Part shown: piece after piece, positions 41,015-44,140 of the stretch
How positions within the stretch are numbered: position 1 is the first letter of the stretch
How the letters are laid out: each line of letters begins with the position of its first letter
Source of the DNA: Bacteroidales bacterium
GTDB taxonomy: Bacteria > Bacteroidota > Bacteroidia > Bacteroidales > JAOZQN01
Assembly (NCBI GenBank): GCA_029932195.1
Contig: JAOZQN010000001.1
Location: forward strand, 10,595-54,734
Length of the DNA: 44,140 nucleotides
Direction of reading: 5' to 3'
Made by a program: the position numbers and the translations under genes
Notes under the pieces: generated by a model
Database searches by the model: none
What the model was told of the DNA's origin: nothing
What the model saw: only the letters and a program-made list of their open reading frames with translations

Positions 41015-43894
41015 ATGAATTACAAATCAAATTTTATTACACTATTAATTGTATTTATTAGTGTAATTTCGTTGAATGCTCAAAAATATGTAAATTTTGA
41101 GAGCTATAAGTTAGATAACGGTCTGACTGTTATTTTGAGTGAAGACCACAGTCGCCAAAAAGTTTTTGGAGTGGTGGCAGTTAAAGCAGGAGGAAAAGAT
41201 GATCCAGCAGATGCTACTGGAATGGCTCATTATCAAGAGCATATACTTTTTAAGGGAACAGAAGAACTTGGCACAACAGACTGGGAGGCAGAAAAAGTGC
41301 ATATAGATAAAATTTTTGAACTCTACGACAAACTTGGCAAAACTACCGACGAAATAGAGCGTAAAGAAATTCAAGATGAGATAAATAAAGAATCATTGGA
41401 GGCAAATAAATATGCTATTCCAAATGAATTGAGCAATGTAATAAAGGATATGGGTGGCACAATGCTAAATGCAGGAACTGGAACAGACCAAACAGTTTTT
41501 TATAATGCCTTTCCTCCCAACGAGATAGAGCGTTGGTTGGAGCTTTATAGCCACCGATTTATAAATCCCGTTTTTAGAGGATTTCAAGCAGAATTAGAGG
41601 TTGTTTATGAAGAAAAAAATCTTTATGATGACATGTTTCAGACCAAAATGCTTGATGCTTTTAATTCTAATTTTTATAAAAATCACCCTTATGGACAACA
41701 AACCATAATTGGAACAGCCGAAGACCTTAAAAATCCGTCGCTTACAAAAATGCGTGATTTTTTTAATACTTGGTATGTGGCTAATAATATGGCACTTATA
41801 ATAGTTGGCGATTTTGATATTGAAAAAATAAAACCAATTATTGCCGAAAAATTTGGAAAACTAAAATCGGGTGAAATCCCTGAGCGTAAGGTTTATGAAG
41901 AAAAACCTTTTGAAGGACGTGAATTTTTTGAGCAAAAATTAAGCCCAATAAAACTTGCAATTCTCGGATTTAGAACCGTTCCTGCAGGGCACCCCGACGA
42001 ACTTGCATTAAACATAGCAAATGAAATTCTATCAAACGGCAATCAAACAGGTTTATTAGACGAGTTATCTCTTGATAATGAACTACTTGCTGCATTTTCT
42101 TTTTCTATGACACAAAACGACCATGGCTCTACAATATTTTTTGTTATTCCAAAACTTGTTGGGCAAAAATTGGAAACAGCCGAAAATCTGGTTATCAATA
42201 AAATTGAGATGCTAAAAAAAGGCGAATTTTCTGATGAGATTTTTGAAGCTATAAAACAAAATTCTTACAAAAATTTTCTTCTTGGTCTTGAAGATTTAGA
42301 AATAAAAGCTCTTACTTTTTCGTATATTTTTTCCAGAGGGCAAAAAATTAATGATTATTTGAGTAAACCAGAAAAAATACAACAACTTACAAAACAGGAT
42401 ATTATAGACGTAGCAAATAAATATTATGGAGATAATTATCTTGCTTTTTATTCAAAAATGGGATTTCCTAAAACCGAAAAAATTGACAAGCCTGGATATG
42501 AGCCATTAATTACAAATACGAATAAAAAATCGGCTTTTACCAAACGATTTGATAAAATGAAAGTGGAAAAAGCAAATGTTAAATATGTTGATTTTAAGAA
42601 AGATATAACAGAGACTAATCTTGCAAATGGAAATAAACTATATCTGACAAAAAACCCGATTAACGATATTTTTACTTTTGATATAAAAATAGGAATTGGC
42701 AACGCCAAAGAACCAATGCTGGAATATGCCTCACAACTAATGAATTACAGCGGAACGGAGGATAAAGATATTAAAAAACTGAAGGTAGAATTTAGTAAAC
42801 TTGGCACAAGTTATTATATTTTAAGTGGTGATAACTATCTAACAATCAGCCTTACAGGAATTGATAAGAACTTTGAAAAATCTGTTATTTTATTAAATGA
42901 ATTGCTTACAAAACCAAAATTAGACCCCGAAAAACTTGATATTATTACAGAAGGACTGAAGACCGAACGAAAAATGGAAAAATCAGAACCAGCAAGTGTT
43001 GCTGATGCACTTTTTGAATATATGAAATATAAAGAAAAATCTAAATATCTTGATAGACTTAAATTCAAAGAAATCAAAAAATTAGATACAGACGAACTTG
43101 TTAAAACTTTTCAGAATTCATTAGAATACGAAACAAAATTTCATTATGTTGGCACAAAAGATAATAAATCAATCCAAAATATTATTGATAAAAACTTGAC
43201 TTTTACAAGTAAATCAAAAAAATCTGAATCGCCAGTTATTCTTGATATTCAACAATATACAGAGAACACAATTATCTTTGTAAACAAGCCAAAAGCATTG
43301 CAATCTAAGGTTTATTTTATGATAAATGGAGTTGAATATAAAAAAGAACAACTTCCTGAAATTGAGGCTTTTAATCAGTATTTTGGAGGTGGATTTTCAG
43401 GACTTGTTTTGCAAGAAATAAGAGAATACAGGTCAATGGCTTATAGTGCAGCTGCTTGGTATGTTGCTCCTAAAAAAGAAGGTGCTTCTTCAATTTTCTA
43501 CGGATATGTTGGCACTCAGGCAGATAAAACTTTAAATGCTATTGATATTTTTCACGGATTAGTGAGAGAGATGCCAGAAAAACCCGAACGAATGGATATG
43601 ATAAGGCAATATTTAGAGCAATCTGCCCTCACATCAAGTCCTTCTTTTAGAGGATCTTCTGCAAGTATATCTCGCTGGCAAACAGCTGGTTACACACAAG
43701 ACCCAAGAATTGAAAAAGTGGAAAAATACGAAAGTATGACTTTTGAAAATATTACTAATTTCTATTCAAATAACATAAAAGAAAAACCAATGGTTATCGC
43801 AATTGTTGGCGACGAAAAACGTATTGATATGAAAGAATTAGAAAAATATGGAAAAGTTATTGTTGTAAAAGAGAAAAAATTATTTAAGGACTAA
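41015..43894 (+). CDS. M16-family zinc metallopeptidase (secreted, double-domain)
   Basis: A 959-residue insulinase/pitrilysin-family protease. Signal peptide (cleavage at LNAQ), then YKLDNGLTVILSEDHSRQ. The inverted zinc motif HYQEH is at residues 72-76 within GMAHYQEHILFKGTEELG, with the remote Glu in ELEVVYEEKN near 193-200. The stretch between them is longer than in the classical family because of a helical insert (residues 85-145). A second, catalytically inactive M16 half follows from about 540 (ETNLANGNKLYLTKNPIND, GGGFSGLVLQEIREYRSMAYS). It probably works in the periplasm or at the outer membrane on peptides. It stands alone, with a hairpin at its end. Confidence 0.9.
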   Translation: MNYKSNFITLLIVFISVISLNAQKYVNFESYKLDNGLTVILSEDHSRQKVFGVVAVKAGGKDDPADATGMAHYQEHILFKGTEELGTTDWEAEKVHIDKIFELYDKLGKTTDEIERKEIQDEINKESLEANKYAIPNELSNVIKDMGGTMLNAGTGTDQTVFYNAFPPNEIERWLELYSHRFINPVFRGFQAELEVVYEEKNLYDDMFQTKMLDAFNSNFYKNHPYGQQTIIGTAEDLKNPSLTKMRDFFNTWYVANNMALIIVGDFDIEKIKPIIAEKFGKLKSGEIPERKVYEEKPFEGREFFEQKLSPIKLAILGFRTVPAGHPDELALNIANEILSNGNQTGLLDELSLDNELLAAFSFSMTQNDHGSTIFFVIPKLVGQKLETAENLVINKIEMLKKGEFSDEIFEAIKQNSYKNFLLGLEDLEIKALTFSYIFSRGQKINDYLSKPEKIQQLTKQDIIDVANKYYGDNYLAFYSKMGFPKTEKIDKPGYEPLITNTNKKSAFTKRFDKMKVEKANVKYVDFKKDITETNLANGNKLYLTKNPINDIFTFDIKIGIGNAKEPMLEYASQLMNYSGTEDKDIKKLKVEFSKLGTSYYILSGDNYLTISLTGIDKNFEKSVILLNELLTKPKLDPEKLDIITEGLKTERKMEKSEPASVADALFEYMKYKEKSKYLDRLKFKEIKKLDTDELVKTFQNSLEYETKFHYVGTKDNKSIQNIIDKNLTFTSKSKKSESPVILDIQQYTENTIIFVNKPKALQSKVYFMINGVEYKKEQLPEIEAFNQYFGGGFSGLVLQEIREYRSMAYSAAAWYVAPKKEGASSIFYGYVGTQADKTLNAIDIFHGLVREMPEKPERMDMIRQYLEQSALTSSPSFRGSSASISRWQTAGYTQDPRIEKVEKYESMTFENITNFYSNNIKEKPMVIAIVGDEKRIDMKELEKYGKVIVVKEKKLFKD

Positions 43895-43913
43895 GAATAA
43901 GTGAAAAATTAAG

Positions 43914-43953
43914 AATGAAAGATGAAAAACGCTCCCGTTTTTCATCTTTCATT
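43914..43953 (+). terminator. Terminator hairpin after the M16 gene
   Basis: A perfect 18-bp stem, AATGAAAGATGAAAAACG (43914-43931) with its complement at 43936-43953 and a 4-base loop CTCC, 20 bases after the stop codon. It touches repeat element B copy 2, which starts at about 43952. Confidence 0.75.
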
Positions 43954-44083
43954 TTGGCATTTTTCATATCTACTTTACACTTTCTAAATTTCAATTCATT
44001 AGCGTAGGGTTTAAAACCCTACGCTAATGAATTGAAATTTAGGTTATTATTATATTTTTGAATTTATAAACAAATAAAAAAAG
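43952..44083. repeat. Palindromic intergenic element B, copy 2
   Basis: Core arms at 43986-44012 and 44014-44040 are perfect 27-bp complements around TTCATTAGCGTAGGGTTT. The left flank (GGCATTTTTCATATCTACTTTACACTTTC) and right flank (ATAAACAAATAAAAAAAGTG) match copy 1 at 13665-13836 in reverse orientation. The right end beyond 44083 no longer matches, so it is truncated or diverged. The last 57 bases of the window contain nothing recognised. Confidence 0.7.
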
Positions 44084-44140
44084 TGGGCTCATCACAATTA
44101 TTTACGCACCAAATTTAATTTCATGTTTTACAACAGCAAA

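Noticed and set aside
1-44140. tRNA or rRNA genes
   Set aside because: No cloverleaf-like segment with T-loop sequence or rRNA-like stretch was recognised by eye; a tRNAscan-SE run would settle it.

Overview
The window is AT-rich DNA from a member of the Bacteroidota. It has secreted proteins with type IX secretion (T9SS) C-terminal sorting domains, a T9SS gene (porQ), promoter-like TAnnTTTG boxes instead of sigma70-type boxes, little Shine-Dalgarno signal, signal peptides ending in AQ or SQ, and a SpoIIE-type two-component-propeller protein. No tRNA, rRNA or CRISPR array was recognised.

Layout. 1-7.5 kb: a frameshifted surface protein with an S74 autoprocessing chaperone domain, a PP2C phosphatase, two small secreted proteins (one Spy/CpxP-like), lpxB, metF, a MORN-repeat lipoprotein with an ECF sigma factor, and small membrane or lipoproteins. 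7.6-16.6 kb: an OmpA-like protein, a large propeller/SpoIIE sensor phosphatase, a convergent MBOAT acyltransferase and an 813-residue T9SS cargo. 17-25.7 kb (mostly minus strand): a GTPase of the cyclic-2,3-diphosphoglycerate-synthetase type, an LRR-Roc-COR protein ending in an effector-associated domain (EAD1), ribBA, a Uma2 nuclease-fold protein, a family 2 glycosyltransferase, and a T9SS-exported DUF4465-like protein behind a cobalamin riboswitch. 26.5-32 kb: cysD without cysN, an SPFH protein, a possible PD-(D/E)XK protein, nadE, a tsaC-type gene and porQ. 32-44 kb: a second LRR-Roc-COR protein ending in a PD-(D/E)XK nuclease, a DUF3352-like protein with YwqK/MORN-type repeats, an overlapping pair (PHP-SMC-like ATPase plus AlbA_2/Schlafen-type ATPase), and an M16 peptidase.

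What stands out. (1) The two Roc-COR proteins share one backbone but carry different C-terminal modules, an adaptor (EAD1) and a nuclease. This fits a modular NLR-like conflict or immune system; the nuclease-bearing copy has LRR DNA with a 101-bp exact internal duplication. (2) A 142-bp, almost wholly palindromic MITE occurs three times with 6-bp target duplications. One copy sits exactly in what was an overlap between the 3' ends of two convergent genes and rewrote the C terminus of one of them. (3) A well-formed cobalamin riboswitch controls a lone T9SS-secreted DUF4465-like protein. (4) Many intergenic gaps hold other long inverted repeats, several centred on a CGCAAAGCG core. Housekeeping genes are scattered among these accessory genes, so this looks like a gradually remodelled chromosome and not one compact island.
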